Of a stretch of 64,000 nt of DNA, positions 16,556-25,233 are shown piece after piece. A model generated the notes under the pieces. It had not been told where the DNA came from. It saw only the letters and a list, made by a program, of their open reading frames with translations, and did not search any database. The DNA comes from Bradyrhizobiaceae bacterium PARB1 (lineage in GTDB: Bacteria > Pseudomonadota > Alphaproteobacteria > Rhizobiales > Xanthobacteraceae), in assembly GCA_002256345.1 (NCBI GenBank), contig NKIY01000001.1, positions 884,194 to 948,193 on the forward strand, in the 5' to 3' direction. Within the stretch, counting starts at the first letter, position 1, and each line of letters opens with the position of its first letter. The translations under genes and the position numbers were made by a program.

Positions 16556-19075
16556 GATCCCATCACCCGCGGAAGCCCGTAGACGACCAGCAAGGTTATG
16601 GCCCCGATGACGGCGGTGTAGCCATGCCAAAGCGACCCGATGCGCAGATCGACGCTTCGTATCTGTGAGATGTAGTCGGTCCTGCTGCGCCAGATCCCGA
16701 AGCCGGCCAGCAGAGCGCCGATTGCTGCGTGGATCGCCGCATAGATGACGATGATGAACATCGCCGCGGCATAGGCATGCCGCGTGACGTCCGGAAGCGT
16801 GAGGGTGATCGCAGCGCAGCCGATTACGGTCAGGAGATGCCCAGCCGCCGTCGCCAGCAGCGCGATTTCCCGGTCGCGAGAAACCGCCGCGCGGGGGGCT
16901 GCCATCTGCCCACTGATCATGCTCAGCGTCAGCCCGCTGATGGTCAGCAGCACCGGCATCGCCGACCATGTGACGAAGGCGGGGGGCGGCCAGTTCGGCG
17001 CCACGACCCACAGAAACAGGATCCCGAAAGTCAGGGAGGTGAATGCGGTTGCGTCGGCTGCGATTAGAAGCGCCATCGCCCACAGGGATGGCGGGTGTGC
17101 AGCTTCGCTGTGCAGAACGGCTGTTGCCCCATTTCCCACCGGCAGGGCGCCGCGGTCGCTGCGCTCTCCGGACGCTGGCGTCCAGATCAGGAATGTTACG
17201 GCCAGCGCCGCGAGCGCGACGAGTGCGAGCATGTAGAGTTTGAACAGGACTGAGAGAAAGAAGGCACCCGTCACCAGCGCACTGATCAAGGGAAGGAAGG
17301 TCCGGTTCGGCAAGCGGATGATCTGCTCGATCCGCCCCGACATCGCATCGACGCCCAGCGTTTCGAGCCAGCTATTGCGGGCGAAGCCGAGATAGCCGCC
17401 TCCTGCCGCGAGCCGGTTGCCGAGATCGTTGTTCTCGGCGAGCGGCACCCGCGAGGCGGCATCAGGCAGCGACGCGAAATTGTAGCTCGCTGGCGGGGTC
17501 GGCGTCGCCCATTCCAGTGTATTTGCCTTCCACGGATTGCGTGTGCTTCGCCGGCCGAAGCGCCATTGCAGCAGCACGTCGATGGGTGAATAGTGCAAAG
17601 CCAATGGCCATCACGAAGCCGCCGACCGAGGAGATCAGGTTGGGCCATTCCCAGCCGTTATCGGCCGCATAAGTGGTGATGCGGCGGCGCATGCCGAGCA
17701 GCCCGGTCCAGTGCATGACGAGGAATGTCAGATTGAAGCCGATGATGATCATCCAGAATGCGGGAATGGCGAGGCTGTGCCGCGCCGCGCGCCCGGTGAA
17801 ATGCGGCAGCCAGTAATAGGCCGCAGCCAGCATCGGGAAAATGAAGCCGCCGACCGGCACATAATGCATGTGCGCGACCACGAAATGGGTGTCGTGGACC
17901 TGCCAGTTGAACGGCACGACTGCCAGCATCACGCCGGTCAGGCCACCTAACACGAACACCGAGAAGAAGCCGAGCAGATAGATCATCGGCACTTTGAGCT
18001 GCGGCCTGCCCATCGCCAACGTGCCGATCCATGCGAAGATCTGCACCGCCGTCGGCACGGCGACCGCGGTACTCGCCGCAGAAAAGAACGCCAGCCCGAG
18101 ATGCGGGATGCCCACCGTGAACATGTGGTGGACCCAGAGCCCGAAGCTCAGGAATGCCAGCGCGACAATGCTGACCACGATCCAGCTATAGCCAACGATC
18201 TCGCGCCGCGCGAAGATCGGCAAGATCGTGGAGACCATCCCTGCTGCCGGCAGAAAGATGATGTAGACCTCGGGATGGCCGAACAGCCAGAACAGATGCT
18301 GCCACAGCAATGCGTCGCCGCCGCGCGTCGGATCGAAGAAGGGCAGGCCGAAAGCGCGCTCGATCTCCAGCAGGACCGAACCGAGGATCAGCGGCGGGAA
18401 GCCGAACAGCATCATGAAGGCGGTGACGAGCAGATACCACGCCAGTAACGGCATCTTGTGCAGCGCCATGCCAGGCGCCCGCATCTTCAGGATAGTTGTG
18501 ATGATCTCGATCGCCGCCGATAATGCCGAGATCTCGACGAAGGTGACGCCGATCAGCCAGAGATCGGCATTGATGCCCGGGCTGTAGGTCTTCGAGGTGA
18601 GCGGCGCATACATGAACCAGCCGCCATCCGGCGCAAGGCCGGTCAGCAAACCCATAATGAGGATGGAGCCGCCGAACAGGTAGCACCAGTAGCCATAGGC
18701 ACTGAGCCGCGGAAAGGCCATGTCGCGTGCGCCGAGCATTTTCGGCAGCAGATACATCGCCAGCCCTTCGAACATGGGTATGGCGAACAGGAACATCATC
18801 ACCGTGCCATGCATGGTGAAGATCTGGTTGTAGATGTCGGGGCCGAGAAATGCGCTGCGCGGCGTGGCCAACTGCGCGCGGATCAGCATCGCCAGCACAC
18901 CGCCAATGCCGAAAAACACGAAGGCTGTAATGATGAAGCGACGACCGATGATATTGTGATTCACCGCAGACAGCCGGCCGAGGCCGGGCGGCGTGCGCCA
19001 GATTGCATCGAGCTGCTTGTGCAGGCGGATCGCACTTGTCGGGCTGGCAGGCTGGGCCGTATTTTTGTCGATCAT
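16552..19075 (-). pseudogene. Heme-copper oxidase subunit I fused to subunit III, split by one extra base
   Basis: The subunit I part (19075 to about 17585) carries all metal-site motifs: GHPEVYIIFLP with the His-Tyr cross-link pair, WVHHMFTVG (two CuB His), and VHDTHFVVAHMHYV (haem ligands), in about 12 membrane helices. At 17584-17586 a run of three C breaks the frame. One C too many turns FT-IDVLLQWRFGRR into FTHRRAAAMALR. In the other frame the normal subunit I end (NPWKANTLEWATPTPPASYN) runs straight into a subunit III-like domain with five or more helices, ending at 16552. With the extra base removed the protein is about 840 residues, the usual size of I-III fusions. The start overlaps the subunit II stop (ATGA). 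Either a real null mutation or an assembly error. Confidence 0.8.
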
Positions 19076-19836
19076 GGCGCTTCCTGAGTGAGACGCCGTA
19101 ACTGATCGGCATAGGACACGCCTGGATGCGCCTCCACGGTGAACTGCATATTGGTGTAACCGGTGCCGCTGAATTCTGCGCTGACGCCATGATAGGTGCC
19201 CGGCTGTGATGCCGACAGCCGGATGACATTGATGTGCCCGGGGATGGCGTCAATCTTGCCACCGAGGCGCGGAACCCAGAATGAATGGATCACGTCCGCG
19301 CTTGTCACGCGCACATCCACGGGCCGGCCGGCAGGAATATGCAGCACGTTGCGCGACGCACGTGCGCCATTATCAGCATCGGGATAGGTGAAGGACCATT
19401 CCCATTGTCGGGCTCGCGCATCGATGCGGAGAACATCGCCGGCGCCGGGATGCGCCAGCAAGCGCTCGCCTGTGAAGAGGGCGTAGATGAGCAACGGCGT
19501 CAGCACGATAGCCGGCAGCACCAGCCCGCCCCCGATCAGCCACAGGTTCGGTGAGGTGGCTGCGGCTGCGCCCGGTTTAAGGAAGGTCCAGAGCAGCAAG
19601 CCCATCACGCCCGCAAACAGGAGACAGCCGCCGATTAGCATCACCCACCAGAGTTCGGCAATCGCACCTGCCGACGGGCCGGCCGGATCGAGCGTCGAAA
19701 GCGGTCCACCACAGCCGGCGAGCAACAGCGTCGTGGCCGCGACAGTAGAGATCGTGAACTTTAATCTGGTCTGGGGTGTTAGGTTTGGAAGAGGTGGCCG
19801 ATGCCGAATACGATCTCGGAAGAAATCGCCAAACAC
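19072..19836 (-). CDS. Oxidase subunit II without CuA ligands (quinol-oxidase-like), lipoprotein
   Basis: After a signal peptide with lipobox (TTLLLAGCGG) come two transmembrane helices (WWVMLIGGCLLFAGVMGLLL and LVLPAIVLTPLLIYALF) and a cupredoxin domain (RIDARARQWEWSFTYPD, DVIHSFWVPRLGGKIDAIPG). In cytochrome c oxidases the last loop holds CuA as C-x3-C-x3-H-x2-M. Here it reads VSAEFSGTGYTNMQF: both Cys are Ser and the His is Tyr. This is what subunit II of quinol oxidases looks like. The start is unclear: no ATG lies near the signal peptide; a GTG at 19836 would overlap the divergent DUF2231 gene by 36 bases. It is coupled to subunit I by ATGA. Confidence 0.7.
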   Translation of the reverse strand: MFGDFFRDRIRHRPPLPNLTPQTRLKFTISTVAATTLLLAGCGGPLSTLDPAGPSAGAIAELWWVMLIGGCLLFAGVMGLLLWTFLKPGAAAATSPNLWLIGGGLVLPAIVLTPLLIYALFTGERLLAHPGAGDVLRIDARARQWEWSFTYPDADNGARASRNVLHIPAGRPVDVRVTSADVIHSFWVPRLGGKIDAIPGHINVIRLSASQPGTYHGVSAEFSGTGYTNMQFTVEAHPGVSYADQLRRLTQEAP

Positions 19837-20277
19837 GATACGACGTCGGTCGTGGCGCTGGCGGGACATCCCATTCATGCCATGCTGGTTGCATTCCCGA
19901 TCGCGCTGGTGATCTCCACGCTCGGCTGCGACATTTTCTATTGGTGGAGCGGCGATCCATTCTGGGCGCGTGCCGGGTTGTGGGCGAGCGGCTTCGCATT
20001 TTGGCTGGGTATTGCGGCCAGCCTTGCAGGCACGGCGGAGTTGCTGCTGGTACCAGGCATCCGCAAGCGCGCCGCGAGCTGGACCCATGCCATCGCCGGG
20101 GTGACGTTGGTGTCCATCGCGGGCGCAAATTGGGGACTTCGCCTGATCGACCATGAGGACATCTTGCCGGTCGGCCCGGTGATATCCCTGCTCGGCGCGA
20201 TCTTTGTCGGCATTGCGGGCTGGCATGGTGGCAAGCTGGTGTTCGATCATGGCCTGGCGGTTTCGACGAATGACTGA
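19801..20277 (+). CDS. DUF2231 family membrane protein
   Basis: A 158-residue protein with four hydrophobic helices: GHPIHAMLVAFPIALVIST (the family signature G-H-P-x-H), FWLGIAASLAGTAELLLVP, WTHAIAGVTLVSIAGANWG and VISLLGAIFVGIAGWHGGKL. The conserved His residues may bind haem or metal. Role unknown, but the family is often near respiratory or redox genes. It sits between the oxidase genes on the opposite strand, overlapping the CopD-like gene tail to tail by 31 bases and facing the start of subunit II. Confidence 0.8.
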   Translation: MPNTISEEIAKHDTTSVVALAGHPIHAMLVAFPIALVISTLGCDIFYWWSGDPFWARAGLWASGFAFWLGIAASLAGTAELLLVPGIRKRAASWTHAIAGVTLVSIAGANWGLRLIDHEDILPVGPVISLLGAIFVGIAGWHGGKLVFDHGLAVSTND

Positions 20278-20738
20278 AGGCCGCCGGGCCGGCGCATCCA
20301 GTCCGGCAGGCCGTTAAGGTCCATCGGCGGCTTCCCGAGCACGAGGAGCAGGATGCAGCCGATCACGGCGATCGTGGCCACGGTGATCGCCGAACTCCGC
20401 CACGTCGCATACTGCCCTTGCGGCTTGAAGAGGTTCAGGATGAGGAAACCGGCGCGGATATGGATGATCACCAGCAGGCCCACGATGACCAACTTCAGCA
20501 TCATCCATGTCGTAAAGACCTCCCGCAAGAACAGGAGGGCTGTGCCGGCAAGCACTGCGATGAAAGCGGCGGGAGAGGTGACGTGGATGAATACGCGCCG
20601 CACATGCCGCTGCAGCTCCAGCATGCGCTCACCGTCCCCGGCGGTGCTGCGCTGGCTAAACAGGCTCGGCAGCACCAGCAGGCCGCCACACCAGAAGATC
20701 AGTCCCAGAATATGCAGGGCTTTGAGCAGGGCAATCAT
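20247..20738 (-). CDS. CopD/HemJ-like membrane protein
   Basis: A 163-residue protein. The start at 20738 overlaps the CtaG-like stop (ATGA). Four hydrophobic helices are visible: LLKALHILGLIFWCGGLLVL with the early conserved His, then FIHVTSPAAFIAVLAGTAL, WMMLKLVIVGLLVIIHIRAG and ITVATIAVIGCILLLVLGKP. This is the layout of CopD and protoporphyrinogen-oxidase-like HemJ proteins. In an oxidase operon it may take part in copper or haem supply; this is inference from position. Confidence 0.7.
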   Translation of the reverse strand: MIALLKALHILGLIFWCGGLLVLPSLFSQRSTAGDGERMLELQRHVRRVFIHVTSPAAFIAVLAGTALLFLREVFTTWMMLKLVIVGLLVIIHIRAGFLILNLFKPQGQYATWRSSAITVATIAVIGCILLLVLGKPPMDLNGLPDWMRRPGGLQSFVETARP

Positions 20739-21493
20739 CGGCTCGCTTCGTCGGCGACGTTCAACTGGATGCGTCCGGCGAGCAATGCCAGCGCTGCGGC
20801 CAGGTAGGGGATTGCGCCGGGGACCCACATGATCAGGCCCCCCAGTTGTTGATCCTGAAGCGCGCTCAGTCCCCAGGGCTCGGTCACGGAAACATGCGCA
20901 GCATAGAGCGGCACGCGGGCAAAGGTGACGATGGCACCAAGCGCCCCCATCTGGATCACCGTCCCGAGCATGATGCCGAGCGCCGAGCCGAGGGGCGCGG
21001 CCGTTGCCAGCACGGATATCCAGAGCCACATGGCGCTGCACAGCAGGCTCAACTCCATTACCCAGAAGATGCGGCTATCGGCCAATGCGGCAGCATAAGG
21101 TGCGGGCGCGTGCCAGAACCAGAGCACTACCATATGCGTGAAAAAGGCGAAGGCGCCGAAGCGTCCAAGCGGCGTCAGTCGCCACGCAGAGGGGAATGAC
21201 GTCACTAGCAGGGGCGCGATCACAGCAACCAGCACCACATGATGCGCCACCCGCGCTGAGAATAGGGCCGAGGTCAGCGCGCAAAGCGGTGAGACGAACA
21301 AAATGGCGAGCAAAGTCCAGGCCGTGATCGCTGCGCCAAGGCGCTGGCCGCGACCGTGAATTGGCTCGCGCCAAAGCGTGAACAGTTGAAAGCCGGCAGT
21401 GCCGGCGATCAACGCCAACAGCGTGAAATCGAGATTCCAGCGCGACAGCCATTCCGCCGGGACGGGGGCTGATCCGCAATAGGGATCGATCAT
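20735..21493 (-). CDS. CtaG-type cytochrome oxidase assembly protein
   Basis: A 252-residue protein with seven hydrophobic helices. It fits the caa3-type CtaG family: the start DPYCGSAPVPAEWLSRWNLD, FVSPLCALTSALFSARVAHH (with the conserved SxxxxxxHH-like His pair), PLLVTSFPSAWRL, VVLWFWHAPAPYAAAL and GGLIMWVPGAIPYLAAAL. These proteins help insert copper into heme-copper oxidases. First gene of the oxidase operon on the minus strand; the promoter should lie between 21494 and the molybdo-oxidoreductase gene. Confidence 0.8.
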   Translation of the reverse strand: MIDPYCGSAPVPAEWLSRWNLDFTLLALIAGTAGFQLFTLWREPIHGRGQRLGAAITAWTLLAILFVSPLCALTSALFSARVAHHVVLVAVIAPLLVTSFPSAWRLTPLGRFGAFAFFTHMVVLWFWHAPAPYAAALADSRIFWVMELSLLCSAMWLWISVLATAAPLGSALGIMLGTVIQMGALGAIVTFARVPLYAAHVSVTEPWGLSALQDQQLGGLIMWVPGAIPYLAAALALLAGRIQLNVADEASR

Positions 21494-21823
21494 GTCGCGT
21501 CTCCAGACTTAAACCTCGCGACCATGCGTCGCCGCGATCATCGCGATGCGTAGGCGACTGAAAAGCATCGGATGGTCATGACGCAATCCACTTCAGCAGC
21601 CAAACGTTCAATCGGGTGTTTCGATGCAACGGCCGAAGGTGACATATGGCCACAGCCAAGATCCGGACCGGATATCAACCCCAATGTCGCCTCCCGTACG
21701 ATTCTCGAGATGGATCGGATGTCGCGCGACGATATGAGCCTGCGTATCATCCCGCGAGCCCGGAACGCCGCAGGTGAACGCATGTTGACGCCGAACGATG
21801 GAACGGCAGCGAGGCGTCAGAGA
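21494..21823. other. Divergent intergenic region between oxidase operon and molybdo-oxidoreductase
   Basis: 330 bases between two divergent start codons. An in-frame extension of the oxidoreductase is open from 21572, but its residues are not conserved. It should hold both promoters. I see no TTGAT-N4-ATCAA FNR box here. Confidence 0.5.
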
Positions 21824-24148
21824 ATGACTGGATTACAAGCAGGGACCAACCTTCGTACCGACGCCAAAAAGGACCCTGCTGCACGTGATACCGTGGAATA
21901 TACAGGCGCATCGGGCGGTTGGGGTTCGCTGCGCGGGATTGCCGAGACATTCGGAAAGTCCTGGAACACCCCGGCCGTCACCGAAACCTTGCTCAGGCAG
22001 AACAAGCCGAAAGGCTTCATGTGCGTGTCCTGCTCATGGAGCAAGCCTGCAGATCATCATGCCATCGAATTCTGCGAGAACGGCGCCAAGGCGACGCTCT
22101 GGGAGTTGACGACGAAGCGCTGCACGCCGGCCTTTTTCGCCAAACACGCGGTCAGCGAGTTGCAACAATGGAGCGACTTCGACCTGGAAGACCAGGGACG
22201 CCTCACGCATCCGCTGCGCTACGATGCGGCAACCGACCATTACGTGCCGTGCGAATGGGACGAAGCATTCTCAGCCATCGGCGCAGAGCTGCGCGGGCTC
22301 GATCCGGACTCGACTGTCTTCTATGCCTCCGGTCGCGCCAGTCTCGAAACATCCTATCTCTATGCGCTGTTCGCGCGCCTGTATGGCACAAACAATCTGC
22401 CCGACAGTTCCAACATGTGTCATGAGACGACGTCGGTGGCGCTCAAGGAGACCATCGGCGTCTCGGTCGGCACCATCGTTTTCGAGGATCTCGCCAAATG
22501 CGACGCGATGTTCTTCTTCGGTCAGAACACCGGCACCAATAGCCCGCGCTTTCTGCATCCGCTGCAGGATGCCGCCAAACGCGGCGTCAAGATCATCACC
22601 TTCAATCCGCTGCGGGAGAAGGGGCTGGTGAGCTTCATCAATCCGCAAAATCCGTCCGAAATGCTGACCGGGGATGCGACCCCGATCTCGTCGCAATATC
22701 ACCAGGTGAAGGTCGGCGGCGACATCGCTGTGATCCTCGGCATCTGCAAGCACGTCTTTGCCGCCGACGACGTGGCAAAAAACGCCGGCGCCAAGCGGGT
22801 GATCGATGTCGATTTCATCGCCCAGCACACGGACGGCCTCGAAGAATTCGAAGCCCGTGTCCGCGCCATGTCATGGGACTCCATCGAGACGGCATCGGGC
22901 CTGTCGCGATCGGCGATCGAACAGGCCGCGCAGGTTTACGTGGACGCCGAGCGGGTGATCGGCATCTACGGCATGGGCCTGACGCAGCATGCCCACGGCT
23001 TCGAGAATGTCGCGATGCTCGTCAATATGCTGCTGCTACGCGGCAATATCGGCCGCGAGGGCGCCGGCATTTCGCCTGTGCGAGGCCATTCCAATGTGCA
23101 GGGTCAGCGCACCGTCGGCATCGCCGAGAAGCCCGACCTGGTGCCGCTCGACAGGCTGGCCGAACAGTTCGGTTTTGAGCCGCCGCGCCATGAAGGCATG
23201 AACACGGTTGCTGTCTGCGAAGGTCTGCTTGAGGGCAAGGTGAAAGCCTTTATCGGCCTTGGCGGCAATTTCGTGCGCGCGATTCCCGATAACTCCGTGG
23301 TGAAGCTTGCCTGGAGCCGGATGCATTTGACTGTGCAGATTGCCACCAAGCTCAATCACAGCCATCTCGCGACCGGGAAGGCGGCCTATCTGCTGCCATG
23401 CCTCGGTCGTTCCGAGGAAGACATGCAGGCGTCGGGGCCGCAGGCGGTCACGATGGAAGACACGTTCAGCCACATCCACGGATCGATCGGCCGCCGCTCA
23501 CCGGCGAGCAAGCATCTTAAGTCGGAAATTGCCATCGTCGCAGAGTTGGCCAAAGCCACATTGCCGGCGCATCCAAAGGTGCTGTGGGATGAGTGGGTCG
23601 CGGATTACTGCCGCGTGCGAGACCTGATCGCCGAAACCTATCCAGAAGAATTCTCGGACTTCAACGAACGGATGTTTACGCCCGGTGGCTTTTATCGGGG
23701 CAATGCTGCGCGCGAACGCATCTGGAAGACCGAAAGCGGCAAGGCTGCTTTCACCATCCCCAACGACAGCTCCTCGACCGGCTTCCGCGACGCGCCAGGG
23801 CGCTTCCGTCTGATCACCTTGCGCAGCAATGACCAGTTCAACACGACGGTCTACGGCACCAGCGACCGGCTTCGCGGGATCGAAGGCAAAAGGGATGTCT
23901 TGCTAATCAACCATGACGACATTGTTCGTGCGGGATTGACGGTGGGGCAGCGCGTATCGCTCGTCAGCGATGCCGGCGACAACGTGCATCGTCGAGTTGG
24001 GCCGCTCGAGGTCACGCCGTTTCGTCTGCCGGACGGTTGTCTTGGCGCTTATTACCCCGAAGCAAATCCGTTGGTCGCGCTTGCCAATCACGATACCAAA
24101 TCACAGACGCCGGGATACAAGTCTGTGCCTGTCAGGATCGTGGCATAA
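21824..24148 (+). CDS. YdeP/FdhF-type molybdopterin oxidoreductase
   Basis: A complete 774-residue enzyme of the FdhF/YdeP group, which is related to formate dehydrogenase H. It is cytoplasmic: no Tat signal is present. Visible elements: GGWGSLRG (residues 31-38), cysteines CVSC (67, 70) and CENGAK (84) of the iron-sulfur site, FYASGRASLETSY, NNLPDSSNMCHETTS with Cys199 where the metal ligand is expected, FFFGQNTGTNSPR, the molybdopterin-guanine-dinucleotide motifs IYGMGLTQHAHGFENV, RGNIGREGAGISPVRGHSNV and a C-terminal dinucleotide domain (RSNDQFNTTVYG). Substrate of YdeP is not established in E. coli, where it supports acid resistance. The convergent formate transporter supports formate. 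The start at 21824 is chosen because homology begins there. A paralogue is cut at the left window edge. Confidence 0.85.
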   Translation: MTGLQAGTNLRTDAKKDPAARDTVEYTGASGGWGSLRGIAETFGKSWNTPAVTETLLRQNKPKGFMCVSCSWSKPADHHAIEFCENGAKATLWELTTKRCTPAFFAKHAVSELQQWSDFDLEDQGRLTHPLRYDAATDHYVPCEWDEAFSAIGAELRGLDPDSTVFYASGRASLETSYLYALFARLYGTNNLPDSSNMCHETTSVALKETIGVSVGTIVFEDLAKCDAMFFFGQNTGTNSPRFLHPLQDAAKRGVKIITFNPLREKGLVSFINPQNPSEMLTGDATPISSQYHQVKVGGDIAVILGICKHVFAADDVAKNAGAKRVIDVDFIAQHTDGLEEFEARVRAMSWDSIETASGLSRSAIEQAAQVYVDAERVIGIYGMGLTQHAHGFENVAMLVNMLLLRGNIGREGAGISPVRGHSNVQGQRTVGIAEKPDLVPLDRLAEQFGFEPPRHEGMNTVAVCEGLLEGKVKAFIGLGGNFVRAIPDNSVVKLAWSRMHLTVQIATKLNHSHLATGKAAYLLPCLGRSEEDMQASGPQAVTMEDTFSHIHGSIGRRSPASKHLKSEIAIVAELAKATLPAHPKVLWDEWVADYCRVRDLIAETYPEEFSDFNERMFTPGGFYRGNAARERIWKTESGKAAFTIPNDSSSTGFRDAPGRFRLITLRSNDQFNTTVYGTSDRLRGIEGKRDVLLINHDDIVRAGLTVGQRVSLVSDAGDNVHRRVGPLEVTPFRLPDGCLGAYYPEANPLVALANHDTKSQTPGYKSVPVRIVA

Positions 24149-24167
24149 GCGAGACGGCTGCGACAGC

Positions 24168-25019
24168 TCATTCTTGCTTGCGCAGATAAGCGAGTGCATA
24201 GGCGGTAGCGATCAGAAAGCCGCCAACGATATTGCCGAGGGTAACAGGAACCAGGTTGGCGATGAAACCTGCAACAGATATGGATGGAAATGATCCGGCC
24301 GTGATGCCTGCGGTTTGCCAGAATTGAACGTCTGCAAAGCTCTTGATCATCCATCCATAGGGAATGAGGTACATGTTCGCGACCGAGTGCTCCAGACCTG
24401 CAGCGACGAAGGCAGAAATTGGCAGCAGGACCGCGAAGATCTTGTCGGTAACTGACTTGGCGCCGTAGCTTATCCACACCGCCAGACAGACCAGCATATT
24501 GGCGAGCACGCCGCTGGCAAAAGCCGGCAGGAAGCCCGGCGCGCCCTTTGTTTCTGCAAGTTTGAGCGCAGCGTGACCGACAGTCCCATCGCCAGCCAGA
24601 TGTACCTCCGATACAAGAACCAGTATCGCGATCAGCAATGCACCGGCCAGATTGGCCAAATAGGCCACACCCCACGCCGCGAGCATCTCGCGCAATGTTA
24701 ATCGGCGGGCAATGAGAAGTCCGGCCATCAACGTATTACCCGTAAACAGCTCGGCGCCCGCGACAATCACCAAGACAAGGCCCAGTACAAAGACCAAACC
24801 TGCTAGTATCTGGCTCAGACCATGGGGCAAGGCGTCTCCGCCCGCCAGAGCAATGGTCGCGAAAAGAGCACCGAATGCGATGTAGGCGCCTGCAACCACG
24901 CCAAGTATCGTAGCGGTGGTCAATGGGAGGGAAGCCTTCTCCTTAAGCGCATCGCTGACGTCTTCGGCTAGAGACAATGGCTTTGGAGCAGCAAGAGCTT
25001 CGACCGGATCGTGAACCAT
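24168..25019 (-). CDS. Formate/nitrite transporter family channel
   Basis: A 283-residue protein with six hydrophobic helices: LTTATILGVVAGAYIAFGAL, AGLVFVLGLVLVIVAGAELF followed by TGNTLM, AWGVAYLANLAGALLIAILV, FASGVLANMLVCLAVWISYG, ISAFVAAGLEHSVANMYLIP (conserved His of the pore) and VTLGNIVGGFLIATAYAL. This matches pentameric FocA/NirC channels that pass formate, nitrite or hydrosulfide. It ends 20 bases from the end of the molybdo-oxidoreductase gene. The pairing suggests formate uptake for that enzyme. Intact. Confidence 0.9.
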   Translation of the reverse strand: MVHDPVEALAAPKPLSLAEDVSDALKEKASLPLTTATILGVVAGAYIAFGALFATIALAGGDALPHGLSQILAGLVFVLGLVLVIVAGAELFTGNTLMAGLLIARRLTLREMLAAWGVAYLANLAGALLIAILVLVSEVHLAGDGTVGHAALKLAETKGAPGFLPAFASGVLANMLVCLAVWISYGAKSVTDKIFAVLLPISAFVAAGLEHSVANMYLIPYGWMIKSFADVQFWQTAGITAGSFPSISVAGFIANLVPVTLGNIVGGFLIATAYALAYLRKQE

Positions 25020-25233
25020 ACTATTCTCATCTTCCTATTGGCAGAGGCAAGCGATGCGCGTGTACTTCGCTGCGGATTTGGAGGCAGACCCCGCACGGGT
25101 ACAAGCGGCCAACAAGAAGCCACCCGGAAAGTTTCTGAACGTTGCCGCGACTATCGAGCGCGCCCATAGGGTCATAGTGGATCTGTCTGCTTCCGCTAGG
25201 CGCAAGCTTTCGATGCGAATTCCGCAATGCCCG

